DNA of 64,000 bases from the NCBI GenBank assembly GCA_037441445.1, contig JBBISE010000010.1, positions 1 to 64,000 of the forward strand, read 5' to 3'. The notes beneath the pieces are model-generated. The model ran no database searches and was not told the DNA's origin. It saw nothing but the letters and a program-made list of their open reading frames with translations. Of this stretch, positions 27,355 through 36,500 are shown one piece after another. The first letter of the stretch is position 1; every line of letters starts with the position of its first letter. A program made the position numbers and the translations under genes. This stretch comes from JAAYQU01 sp037441445 (GTDB lineage: Bacteria; Bacteroidota; Bacteroidia; Bacteroidales; Salinivirgaceae).

Positions 27355-28875
27355 ATGCAAGACAGAAAAATTAGCTCCGCATTAATCTCAGTTTATGACA
27401 AAGACGGACTGGAACCCATTCTAAAAAGCCTGAACAAAGCAGGATGCTGCTTTGTAAGCACCGGAGGAACTGAACAATACATAAAAAGCTTGGGTTATGC
27501 AGCAACCTCGGTGGAAAGTATAACGGGTTACCCTTCGATACTTGGTGGTAGGGTTAAAACATTACACCCCAAAGTTTTTGGTGGGATTTTGGGCCGCCCC
27601 GATGAAAAATCGGATCAGGACGAGATGGGCTTTTACGAGATTTCTCCCTTCGATTTGGTCATTGTTGATTTGTATCCGTTCGAAAAAACAGTTAGAAGTG
27701 GGGCATCCCACCAGGAAATCATTGAGAAAATTGATATTGGCGGTATTTCCCTTATTCGTGCAGCAGCTAAAAACTACAAAACAGTATTGATAGTCAGCAA
27801 TAAAAACCAGTATCTGAGATTACTCGAAATTGTTGACAAAGGATACACTACTGAACAAGAGCGCCTTGCATTTGCAAAAGAGGCATTCATGAACTCTTCG
27901 CATTATGATACCCAAATCTGGCAGTACTTTGGAGGAACCCCCGAAGATTGTTTGAAAACCAGTGTTTTAGAACATAAAACCCTTCGCTACGGGGAAAATC
28001 CACACCAAGCTGGCTTTTTCTATGGCAATTTGTACGAAATGTTTGATATAATTGGCGGTAAAGAAGTTTCCTACAATAACCTATTGGATATTGATGCTGC
28101 TGTTAACTTAATTGACGAGTTTGGATTTAATGAAAAAGCCATGGCCATTCTGAAACACAACAACGCTTGTGGAGTTGCCGTAAGAGATACCCTTTTAGAT
28201 GCCTGGAAAGATGCGTTGGCAGGAGACCCGATATCGGCATTTGGTGGCGTTGTCATTACAAATCAAAAAATTGACAACGAAACAGCCAAGGAAATTGACA
28301 AACTGTTCTACGAAGTGCTCATTGCCCCCGATTTTGATACAGAGGCCCTTGAATTACTGAAGAAAAAATCCAATCGAATTCTTATGCGCAGAAAATCCTG
28401 TTCCCTTCCCAAGTGGCAAATGAGAACAGCATTGAATGGCACCTTGGTACAACAGAAAGACCTAGCCCTAGCCAAGACTGACCAATGGAAAATAGTGACC
28501 GAAAAACATCCCTCAACATCTGAAATGGAAGATTTGGCGTTTGCCAACATATTGGTAAAACACACAAAATCGAATACCATAGTTTTGGCAAAAAACAAGC
28601 AGTTGATTGGCAGTGGAACCGGACAAACATCGCGTGTCGATGCACTGAAACAAGCCATAACCAAGGCCAACTCGTTTGGATTTGATTTACGAGGGGCAGT
28701 AATGGCCTCCGATGCGTTTTTCCCATTTTCCGACTCAGTCGAGACTGCCGGAAATGCAGGAATAACAACTGTAATTCAGCCCGGTGGCAGCATAAAAGAC
28801 CAAGACTCAGTTGATTTTTGCAACAAAAATAACATGAGCATGATAATGACAGGAATCAGACACTTTAAGCATTAA
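27355..28875 (+). CDS. purH: Bifunctional IMP cyclohydrolase/AICAR formyltransferase
   Basis: 506 residues. The N-terminal IMP cyclohydrolase domain has ALISVYDKDGL, STGGT, GGRVKTLHPKVFGGIL and IDIGGISLIRAAAKN. The C-terminal formyltransferase domain has LRYGENPHQ, ILKHNNACGVA, DPISAFGGVV and SDAFFPFSDSV. It catalyses the last two steps of purine synthesis (AICAR to IMP). The mreB start lies 11 bp downstream, so the rod operon is probably read from the purH promoter. Confidence 0.97.
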   Translation: MQDRKISSALISVYDKDGLEPILKSLNKAGCCFVSTGGTEQYIKSLGYAATSVESITGYPSILGGRVKTLHPKVFGGILGRPDEKSDQDEMGFYEISPFDLVIVDLYPFEKTVRSGASHQEIIEKIDIGGISLIRAAAKNYKTVLIVSNKNQYLRLLEIVDKGYTTEQERLAFAKEAFMNSSHYDTQIWQYFGGTPEDCLKTSVLEHKTLRYGENPHQAGFFYGNLYEMFDIIGGKEVSYNNLLDIDAAVNLIDEFGFNEKAMAILKHNNACGVAVRDTLLDAWKDALAGDPISAFGGVVITNQKIDNETAKEIDKLFYEVLIAPDFDTEALELLKKKSNRILMRRKSCSLPKWQMRTALNGTLVQQKDLALAKTDQWKIVTEKHPSTSEMEDLAFANILVKHTKSNTIVLAKNKQLIGSGTGQTSRVDALKQAITKANSFGFDLRGAVMASDAFFPFSDSVETAGNAGITTVIQPGGSIKDQDSVDFCNKNNMSMIMTGIRHFKH

Positions 28876-28886
28876 CATAGACCAAC

Positions 28887-29909
28887 ATGGGATTATTTTC
28901 ATTTTTAACACAGGAAATTGCAATTGACTTAGGCACAGCCAATACAATTATTATCCATAACGATAAAATTGTAGTTGACGAACCGTCAATTGTGGCTATT
29001 GAGAAACCTTCAGGAAAACTTGTTGCCATAGGTACACGAGCCCAACAGATGGAAGGAAAAACCCACGACGACATACGCACAATCAGGCCTTTGCGCGACG
29101 GGGTAATTGCGGACTTCCATGCAGCGGAGCAAATGATTCGTGGCATGATTAAAATGATTGACAAACGGACAAAATTGTTTTCTCCCGCATTGAGGATTGT
29201 AATTTGCATACCCTCGGGTAGTACCGAAGTTGAAATGAGGGCAGTCCGCGATAGTTCAGAACATGCCGGAGGCCGCGAGGTATTCATGATATACGAACCC
29301 ATGGCTGCCATGCTCGGTATCGGAATTGACGTAGAAGCCCCCGAAGGAAACATGGTTGTGGATATTGGTGGAGGAACCACAGAAATTGCCGTGATATCGC
29401 TTGGCGGAATTGTTTGCAACCGATCAATCCGAATTGCCGGTGACGATTTTACTGCCGATATACGGGAATATATGCGACACCAGCATAACATCAAAATCGG
29501 TGAGCGCACCGCTGAAAATATAAAAATAGAGGTTGGCAGCGCCCTACCCGATTTGGACAACCCACCACCAGACTTTGTTGTCCGTGGACCTCACCAAATG
29601 ACAGCCCTTCCGATTGAAATTCCTGTTTCTTACCAGGAAATTGCACATTGTCTAGATCGGAGTCTTTCAAAAATCGAAGCCGCAATTTTATCAACACTCG
29701 AACACACGCCTCCTGAATTATACGCCGATATTTACAATAAGGGTATTTATCTTGCTGGTGGCGGAGCGCTGCTTAGAGGATTGGATCAACGCCTGGCTGA
29801 AAAGACTAAAATCCCTTTCCATATAGCCGAAGATCCTCTACATGCTGTAGCCCGGGGCACTGGGATTGCGCTTAAAAACGTTGACAAGTTTCAGTTCCTA
29901 ATCCGTTAG
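28887..29909 (+). CDS. mreB: Rod shape-determining protein MreB
   Basis: 340 residues of actin-like ATPase. Phosphate 1 motif IDLGTANTII near residue 12, phosphate 2 motif MVVDIGGGTTEIAVISL and adenosine motif IYLAGGGALLRGL are intact. MreB filaments under the inner membrane organise the elongasome. It directly follows purH (11-bp gap); a 176-bp gap separates it from mreC. Confidence 0.98.
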   Translation: MGLFSFLTQEIAIDLGTANTIIIHNDKIVVDEPSIVAIEKPSGKLVAIGTRAQQMEGKTHDDIRTIRPLRDGVIADFHAAEQMIRGMIKMIDKRTKLFSPALRIVICIPSGSTEVEMRAVRDSSEHAGGREVFMIYEPMAAMLGIGIDVEAPEGNMVVDIGGGTTEIAVISLGGIVCNRSIRIAGDDFTADIREYMRHQHNIKIGERTAENIKIEVGSALPDLDNPPPDFVVRGPHQMTALPIEIPVSYQEIAHCLDRSLSKIEAAILSTLEHTPPELYADIYNKGIYLAGGGALLRGLDQRLAEKTKIPFHIAEDPLHAVARGTGIALKNVDKFQFLIR

Positions 29910-30085
29910 GTAAGGAATTTTAAAATAACGATGAAATATATTTTTACCTCCTAGCTCAACATCGTGTTGATTATGAATCTAGTAGTCGCACGGTGTTGTG
30001 TTTTTGAGCAACTATCTTGTTCTAAATTGGTTGGGAAAATTGTTTATTATCAAAGCCCACACACGAAAAGATAATTTCCAAAGGT

Positions 30086-30916
30086 ATGAAAAACCTACTG
30101 CTGTTGTTAACCAGATACCACCTGTTCCTGCTATTCCTGCTCCTTGAACTTTTGGCATTCGGCCTACTAGTTAACTATAATAATTATCACCGTTCATCAT
30201 ACATTAATGTATCAGCATCCATTACGGGTGGGATTTTTGCCAGAGTTCAACGTGTTAAAGACTATCTGATTCTGGCAAAATCGAATGAACAGCTTGCAGC
30301 AGAAAATGCCCAGATTAAGAATACCCTTGTTTCGTCCTATAAATCAAACAGGGTATCCTACCAGGACATTTACGATTCTGTTTATCAACAGCAATGGCGC
30401 TACTTTGACTGCAAAATTGCATATAACAGTATAAATAAGCAACAAAATATTCTAATTCTCGACAAAGGCGCTAAACAAGGAATCGCACCTGATATGGCTG
30501 TTGTTTCGAACCGCGGTGTGGTTGGAATTGTGCGAAATGTTTCCAACAATTACTGCACCGTGCTCAGCTTGCTGAATACCAATGTGGTTATCAGTGCAAA
30601 ACTTAAAAAATCAGGGCATTTTGGCACTTTACGGTGGGATGGAAAAAACACGAGATATTGTTATCTGACTGATATCCCGAATCATGTAATAATTGATGAT
30701 GGCGACACGATTGTCACATCCGGGTTCTCGACTGTTTTCCCCGAAGGAATAATGATTGGAGTGGCTGCAGACGTGAACAAGAGCGATGATTTGAACTTTT
30801 ACCAAATAAAAGTCAGGTTGACCGAGGATTTTGGTTCGTTGACCCATGTACACGCTGTGGGAAATATGTTTAAACAAGAACTGGACAGTCTAAAAAAAAT
30901 GACGGGAAATGATTAG
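30086..30916 (+). CDS. mreC: Rod shape-determining protein MreC
   Basis: 276 residues: one N-terminal transmembrane helix (about 10-28), a coiled coil (about 65-95), then the paired beta-barrel periplasmic domain with LDKGAKQGIAPDMAVVSNRGVVG-type sequence. MreC links MreB and MreD to PBP2 and activates it. Overlaps mreD by 8 nt. The 176-bp gap before it holds no ORF but has short inverted repeats around 29950-30005. Confidence 0.93.
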   Translation: MKNLLLLLTRYHLFLLFLLLELLAFGLLVNYNNYHRSSYINVSASITGGIFARVQRVKDYLILAKSNEQLAAENAQIKNTLVSSYKSNRVSYQDIYDSVYQQQWRYFDCKIAYNSINKQQNILILDKGAKQGIAPDMAVVSNRGVVGIVRNVSNNYCTVLSLLNTNVVISAKLKKSGHFGTLRWDGKNTRYCYLTDIPNHVIIDDGDTIVTSGFSTVFPEGIMIGVAADVNKSDDLNFYQIKVRLTEDFGSLTHVHAVGNMFKQELDSLKKMTGND

Positions 30917-31427
30917 GCTAATATTTGAAAACGTTTACAGGGCTTTAATTCTCATTGTTCTTCAGATCTTTATCCTGAACAACATTGAACTGGGAGGATA
31001 CATTAACCCTTACCTTTATATCCTTGTTATATTGTTGTTGCCTCTGGCGACACCTGCCTGGCTTACACAGATAATTTCCTTTCTCATTGGGTTTATAATT
31101 GACTCCATTGTCAGTACCCCGGGAATGCATACCACAGCATGCGTTTTTATCGGGTTTTTGCGTCCTTTTGTTTTAAAATACATTGCACCACGCGATGGTT
31201 ATAATCCAGATACAGAGGTGAGTATAAAAGATTTGGGATTTTCGTGGTTTATGCGGTATGTAATACTATTAACTTTTGCCCACCACGCATTCCTATTCTT
31301 TGTTGAAGCCTTTAATTTAGTGAATTTTGAACATACTATTGTAAGAGTACTTTTGAGTGGAATCTTTTCTGTTTCGCTAATTATACTCTACCAATATCTT
31401 AAATTTGAAAAAACAAAAAAACGTTAA
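30909..31427 (+). CDS. mreD: Rod shape-determining protein MreD
   Basis: 172 residues with five or six predicted membrane helices, consistent with MreD of Bacteroidota. Weakly conserved in sequence; the call rests on topology and its place between mreC (8-nt overlap) and the PBP2 gene (17-bp gap). Confidence 0.85.
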   Translation: MIRLIFENVYRALILIVLQIFILNNIELGGYINPYLYILVILLLPLATPAWLTQIISFLIGFIIDSIVSTPGMHTTACVFIGFLRPFVLKYIAPRDGYNPDTEVSIKDLGFSWFMRYVILLTFAHHAFLFFVEAFNLVNFEHTIVRVLLSGIFSVSLIILYQYLKFEKTKKR

Positions 31428-31444
31428 TCAACAAGGGTTTAAAC

Positions 31445-33289
31445 GTGAAGCGGGATTATTCATACACGCCATGGGTCATAGGGGGAATAGCTACCATACT
31501 AATGGTCATTTATATCGTTCGCCTGCTTTTTCTTCAAACCATTGAAAAACAGTATCAGGAATCGGCAAGTAGCAATGTTCTCCGTTTTATTACACAATAC
31601 CCAACAAGGGGTTTAATCTATGACAGGGAAAACCGTCTGCTTGTCTTCAACGACCCTGTATATGATATAATGGTTATACCCAGACAGTTACAACCATTTG
31701 ACACTGCCACCTTGTGTGATCTCCTGAAAATCACGCCCGAATTTTTAAAATCGCAGCTAAAAGCAGCCACACGGTATAGCCGTTTTAAACCGTCCATTTT
31801 TCTGAAGCAGGTTTCCAATGTCGATTTTGCGAAATTTGCCGAGAAAAGCTACAAATTCGCCGGGTTTTACGCCCAAACACGTACTGTCAGGAAATACCCC
31901 GAACACAACTCTGCCCACCTTTTAGGGTACGTGGGTGAGGTAACAGAAAAACAAATAAAGGAAGACCCCGATTACAAAAGTGGCGACTACATTGGCGTTA
32001 ATGGATTGGAAAAGGCCTATGAACAAATTCTTCGAGGCGAAAAAGGTGTCGAAATTTTCATGGTTGATGTTCACAACCGTATAAAAGGGCGCTACAACGA
32101 AGGCAAAAACGATAAGCAAGCTGTTCCCGGTCTTGATATACAAATAACCATTGATGCCACATTACAAAATTACGGTGAACGGTTAATGCGAAATAAGAAA
32201 GGGGCTATTATTGCCATTGAACCCCAGACTGGAGAAATTTTGTGCATGGTGTCAGCGCCCAGTTTTGACCCCAATTTACTTAGTGGCCGTGAAAGGGGAT
32301 TGAACTATCGGCAGCTAGATTTTGACACACTAAAACCTTTGTTTAACCGGGCTTTGCAAGCGCAATATCCCCCTGGATCGACCTTTAAACTTATAAATGC
32401 TTTGGTAGGCCAACAAATGGGCGTTCTAAAAACCCATACAGCACATGCGTGTTACTCTGGATACAGGGTTGGTAGGTTCTTTCTTGGGTGCCACAGCCAT
32501 AAATCCCCTCTGCGATTAGTGGAATCTATTTCAAATAGTTGCAACGCATATTATTGCAACGTATTTCGATATCTTCTGGACAAAGATGGTCCGGTTTACT
32601 TCAGAAACAACTATATGCGTTGGTATGAAATGGTAACTTCCTTTGGATTAGGACAGAAGTTGGGACTCGATTTTCCTTTCGAATTATCAGGTCTTGTCCC
32701 TGATACAAGTTACTATGATAAAAAAATCGGGAACAAACGATGGGTTTCCCTCAACATCGTTTCGAATAGCATCGGGCAAGGAGAAATTCTGACAACACCC
32801 CTTCAATTGGCCAACATGACGTGCGCCATTGCCAACCGCGGATACTTTATTATCCCTCATTTTGTAAAAGGCATTGAGAAACAAAAAGAGATAGACCCAA
32901 AATACCTTGCGCGAAGGTACGTGAAAATCGATTCGTTGTATTTCGATCCGGTAGTGGAAGGGATGTACCAGGCTGTTCATGGAGGGCCCGGGACAACTGC
33001 GCGGATTGCCCGCATTGATGGCCTTGATATATGTGGTAAAACGGGAACTGCGGAGAATCCCCATGGAAAAGATCATTCCATTTTTATTGCCTTTGCCCCC
33101 CGAAATAATCCGAAAATTGCCGTGGCCGTGTATGTTGAAAACGCCGGCTTTGGGGCCACATGGTCAGCGCCTATTGCCAGCTTTATAATCGAAAAACATT
33201 TGAGAGATTCTATTGATAAGTCGAGAATTTGGCTCGAAGACAGAATATTAAACGGAGATTTAATCAATGTTCAAACGTCAGACAACTAA
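31445..33289 (+). CDS. mrdA: Penicillin-binding protein 2 (elongation transpeptidase)
   Basis: 614 residues from a GTG start, which fits the spacing after mreD. N-terminal transmembrane helix (about 12-32), PBP dimerisation domain with the RGLIYDRENRLLVFN start, then the transpeptidase: SxxK in YPPGSTFKLINA, SxN in ISNSCNAY and KTGTAENPHGK. It is the class B enzyme that cross-links peptidoglycan with RodA during elongation. The last 23 nt overlap rodA. Confidence 0.97.
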   Translation: MKRDYSYTPWVIGGIATILMVIYIVRLLFLQTIEKQYQESASSNVLRFITQYPTRGLIYDRENRLLVFNDPVYDIMVIPRQLQPFDTATLCDLLKITPEFLKSQLKAATRYSRFKPSIFLKQVSNVDFAKFAEKSYKFAGFYAQTRTVRKYPEHNSAHLLGYVGEVTEKQIKEDPDYKSGDYIGVNGLEKAYEQILRGEKGVEIFMVDVHNRIKGRYNEGKNDKQAVPGLDIQITIDATLQNYGERLMRNKKGAIIAIEPQTGEILCMVSAPSFDPNLLSGRERGLNYRQLDFDTLKPLFNRALQAQYPPGSTFKLINALVGQQMGVLKTHTAHACYSGYRVGRFFLGCHSHKSPLRLVESISNSCNAYYCNVFRYLLDKDGPVYFRNNYMRWYEMVTSFGLGQKLGLDFPFELSGLVPDTSYYDKKIGNKRWVSLNIVSNSIGQGEILTTPLQLANMTCAIANRGYFIIPHFVKGIEKQKEIDPKYLARRYVKIDSLYFDPVVEGMYQAVHGGPGTTARIARIDGLDICGKTGTAENPHGKDHSIFIAFAPRNNPKIAVAVYVENAGFGATWSAPIASFIIEKHLRDSIDKSRIWLEDRILNGDLINVQTSDN

Positions 33290-34697
33290 CATTTGGAACT
33301 CCGTTGACTGGTTTACAGTGGCATTATATGCCATTCTGGTTATAATGGGATGGTTTAATATATACGCTGCCGTGTTTAACGAAGAATTCCAGAGTATTTT
33401 CGATATTTCACAAAAATACGGGCGCCAAATGCTATGGATTATTGCCTCAGTAGCCATCATTATTGCTATTCTTTTAATTGACACAAAGATATACGTTTTC
33501 TTTTCCTACCCAATCTATATCTCTGTATTCCTGCTACTTGTTGCTGTATTGCTTTTCGGAGTCGAAGTAAACGCATCGAAATCGTGGTTTGAAATTGGAG
33601 ATTTGCGCATTCAGCCAGCCGAGTTTTCCAAATTTGCTACTATTCTGGCCATTGCCAATTACCTTAGCGACCCAAACCGGAAACTCATGAATTTTCGTTC
33701 TCTTTTTGTAGTGGGAACGTTGATTGCCATTCCGGCCGGAATGATTCTATTACAAAATGACACCGGTTCTACGTTGGTTTTTGCCGCTTTAGTGTTTATG
33801 CTTTACCGCGAGGGTCTGCCAGGTTGGATTTTACTCGTCGCCTTCTTTTCCGTTGCCTTGTTCATTATTGCTCTGACCAAACCTTTTTATTGGGTTGTAG
33901 CCATTGTCATGTTTGGTAGCCTCGCCTACGGTTACTTAAGCCATATCCACAAAAGAGACATTGTCTATTTTGGTATCTTTAGTTTTGTTTTACTGGCTAT
34001 TGCACTGACAGCCAACTGGTATTTTGCCTTTGGAATAGTACCTCATTGGATTATGAGTGGCTATCTAATGGCATTTATACCTGCACTTGCCTACTATTCG
34101 TTTCTGAAGAAATCCCCACAATTGGTTGCCATTTGGGCAATAGCCATCATGCTCATTGGCTTTTCCTATTCGGTTGATTATCTGTACGATAATATATTAC
34201 AATCGCATCAACGGGATCGAATTGACCATGTTTTGGGAATCAATTTTGACCCACTTGGTGCGGGATACAATGTAAACCAATCGAAAATTGCCATTGGTTC
34301 GGGTGGATTTTGGGGCAAGGGTTTCTTGCAGGGAACCCAAACCAAATATGATTTCGTCCCCGAGCAAAGTACCGATTTTATTTTTTGCACCATTGGCGAG
34401 GAGTGGGGATTTGTAGGATCATCATTAATTGTGATTTTGTTTTTAACATTGCTTTTACGCATAATATATCTGGCTGAACGCCAGAGAAGTAAATTTAGTC
34501 GTATATATGGTTATGGGGTGTTCAGTGTTTTGTTTTTCCATGTTGCCATTAACATAGGGATGACCATTGGAATTGCCCCGGTTATTGGCATTCCGCTGCC
34601 ATTTTTCAGCTATGGAGGTTCATCGCTGTGGGCGTTTACCATTTTGTTGTTCGTATTTATTAAACTGGACGCCAGCCGTACCGAACTTGTTAAATAG
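33267..34697 (+). CDS. rodA: Peptidoglycan glycosyltransferase RodA
   Basis: 476 residues, SEDS family, about 12 transmembrane helices. Signatures: KSWFEIGDLRIQPAEFSK, LLQNDTGST, QSKIAIGSGGFWGKGF and GIPLPFFSYGGSS. It is longer than E. coli RodA (370) because of extra hydrophobic sequence in the middle (about 180-290), which is usual in Bacteroidota. It polymerises lipid II with PBP2, encoded by the overlapping upstream gene. A tRNA cluster follows. Confidence 0.96.
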   Translation: MFKRQTTNIWNSVDWFTVALYAILVIMGWFNIYAAVFNEEFQSIFDISQKYGRQMLWIIASVAIIIAILLIDTKIYVFFSYPIYISVFLLLVAVLLFGVEVNASKSWFEIGDLRIQPAEFSKFATILAIANYLSDPNRKLMNFRSLFVVGTLIAIPAGMILLQNDTGSTLVFAALVFMLYREGLPGWILLVAFFSVALFIIALTKPFYWVVAIVMFGSLAYGYLSHIHKRDIVYFGIFSFVLLAIALTANWYFAFGIVPHWIMSGYLMAFIPALAYYSFLKKSPQLVAIWAIAIMLIGFSYSVDYLYDNILQSHQRDRIDHVLGINFDPLGAGYNVNQSKIAIGSGGFWGKGFLQGTQTKYDFVPEQSTDFIFCTIGEEWGFVGSSLIVILFLTLLLRIIYLAERQRSKFSRIYGYGVFSVLFFHVAINIGMTIGIAPVIGIPLPFFSYGGSSLWAFTILLFVFIKLDASRTELVK

Positions 34698-34810
34698 AAG
34701 TTGCTATATACTGGAATCCTCATTGAGAACGGTTCTTGGCGACCAAGTTGTTTAAACTGAACAATGTAGATAACTCCAGTTAAAAAAAATTGAAACTATT
34801 GCGTTTTTTT

Positions 34811-34841
34811 TTTGTCAGGTTCGATAAAAGCCCTATTTTTG
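34811..34841 (+). promoter_or_regulatory. Promoter of the tRNA-Tyr cluster
   Basis: TTTG at 34811-34814, 19-bp spacer and TATTTTTG at 34834-34841, a textbook Bacteroidota promoter 14 bp before the tRNA. Confidence 0.8.
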
Positions 34842-34854
34842 CATTCGCTTTTGC

Positions 34855-34937
34855 GGGGAGATACCAAAGTGGCCAACTGGGGCAGACTGTAAATCTGTTG
34901 GCATACGCCTTCGGAGGTTCGAATCCTTCTCTCCCCA
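34855..34937 (+). tRNA. tRNA-Tyr (GTA)
   Basis: Acceptor GGGGAGA pairs with TCTCCCC. The anticodon loop CTGTAAA gives GTA, and there is a long variable arm as in bacterial tRNA-Tyr (83 nt). No CCA is encoded. First gene of a four-tRNA cluster. Confidence 0.96.
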
Positions 34938-34944
34938 CTAAAAG

Positions 34945-35020
<76 letters not shown>

Positions 35021-35036
35021 GGTTCTTTCACAAGTT

Positions 35037-35110
35037 GCCGATGTAGCTCAGTTGGTCAGAGCAGCTGATTTGTAATCAGCAGGCCGTGGGTTCGAATCCC
35101 TCCATCGGCT
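35037..35110 (+). tRNA. tRNA-Thr (TGT)
   Basis: Acceptor GCCGATG/CATCGGC and anticodon loop TTTGTAA (TGT). No CCA is encoded. Confidence 0.96.
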
Positions 35111-35122
35111 CTACTTCACCCT

Positions 35123-35799
<677 letters not shown>

Positions 35800-36456
35800 A
35801 TGATCTCGATCAAACAGTTTGTTTTTAATCCCTGGCAGGAAAACACCTATGTTGTTTACGACAAAACGGGTGACTGTGTCATTATTGATGCTGGCTGCTT
35901 TAACTCAAAGGAAATAAATGATTTACATGACTTTATCAAATCAAACAACCTTACAGTAAAGCATATTCTTAATACGCACCTGCATATCGATCACATTTTG
36001 GGCAATGCAGCCCTTCTTTCCATTTTTGGATTAAAACCGGAGGCTCACGAAAACGACGAGTTTCTGATCGATCAAACCATGGCCTATGCTTCACAATTGG
36101 GCATCAGTCTTTCTATTGAACCACCCTACCCCGCCAAATATATCGATGAAGGGCAGATTATTGAGTTCGGAAATTCGCAATTAGAGATTTTTCACATACC
36201 TGGCCATACTCCGGGACACCTTGTTTTTTACAACCGAGAAGCGGGTGTGCTGTTTTCGGGCGATGTTTTATTTCAGGAATCCATTGGGCGCACCGACCTG
36301 ATTTATGGCAATTACGAAACCCTGTTGCGGGGGATTATTCAAAAATTAATGCCCCTGCCGGATAATACCAAAGTCTTCTCGGGACACGGTGATTCAACCA
36401 CCATTGGGCACGAGCGGCAGAACAATCCTTTTATCAGGCATATGAATTTCAATTGA
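35800..36456 (+). CDS. MBL-fold metallo-hydrolase (glyoxalase II-like)
   Basis: 218 residues. The metal site is complete: NTHLHIDHILG (HxHxDH), HIPGHTPGH, FSGDVLF and FSGHGDST. This is the YcbL/glyoxalase-II-like branch of hydrolytic metallo-beta-lactamase-fold enzymes, probably a cytoplasmic thioesterase. There is no signal peptide. Substrate is unassigned, and neighbours give no clue. Confidence 0.9.
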   Translation: MISIKQFVFNPWQENTYVVYDKTGDCVIIDAGCFNSKEINDLHDFIKSNNLTVKHILNTHLHIDHILGNAALLSIFGLKPEAHENDEFLIDQTMAYASQLGISLSIEPPYPAKYIDEGQIIEFGNSQLEIFHIPGHTPGHLVFYNREAGVLFSGDVLFQESIGRTDLIYGNYETLLRGIIQKLMPLPDNTKVFSGHGDSTTIGHERQNNPFIRHMNFN

Positions 36457-36500
36457 TTTTCGAAGGTTACAATAGCGCCTAAACCGATTTGGGGTTTTGC

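Noticed and set aside
28865..29560. 231-codon minus-strand frame
   Set aside because: Lies wholly opposite mreB, Ser/Ile-rich shadow without family resemblance.
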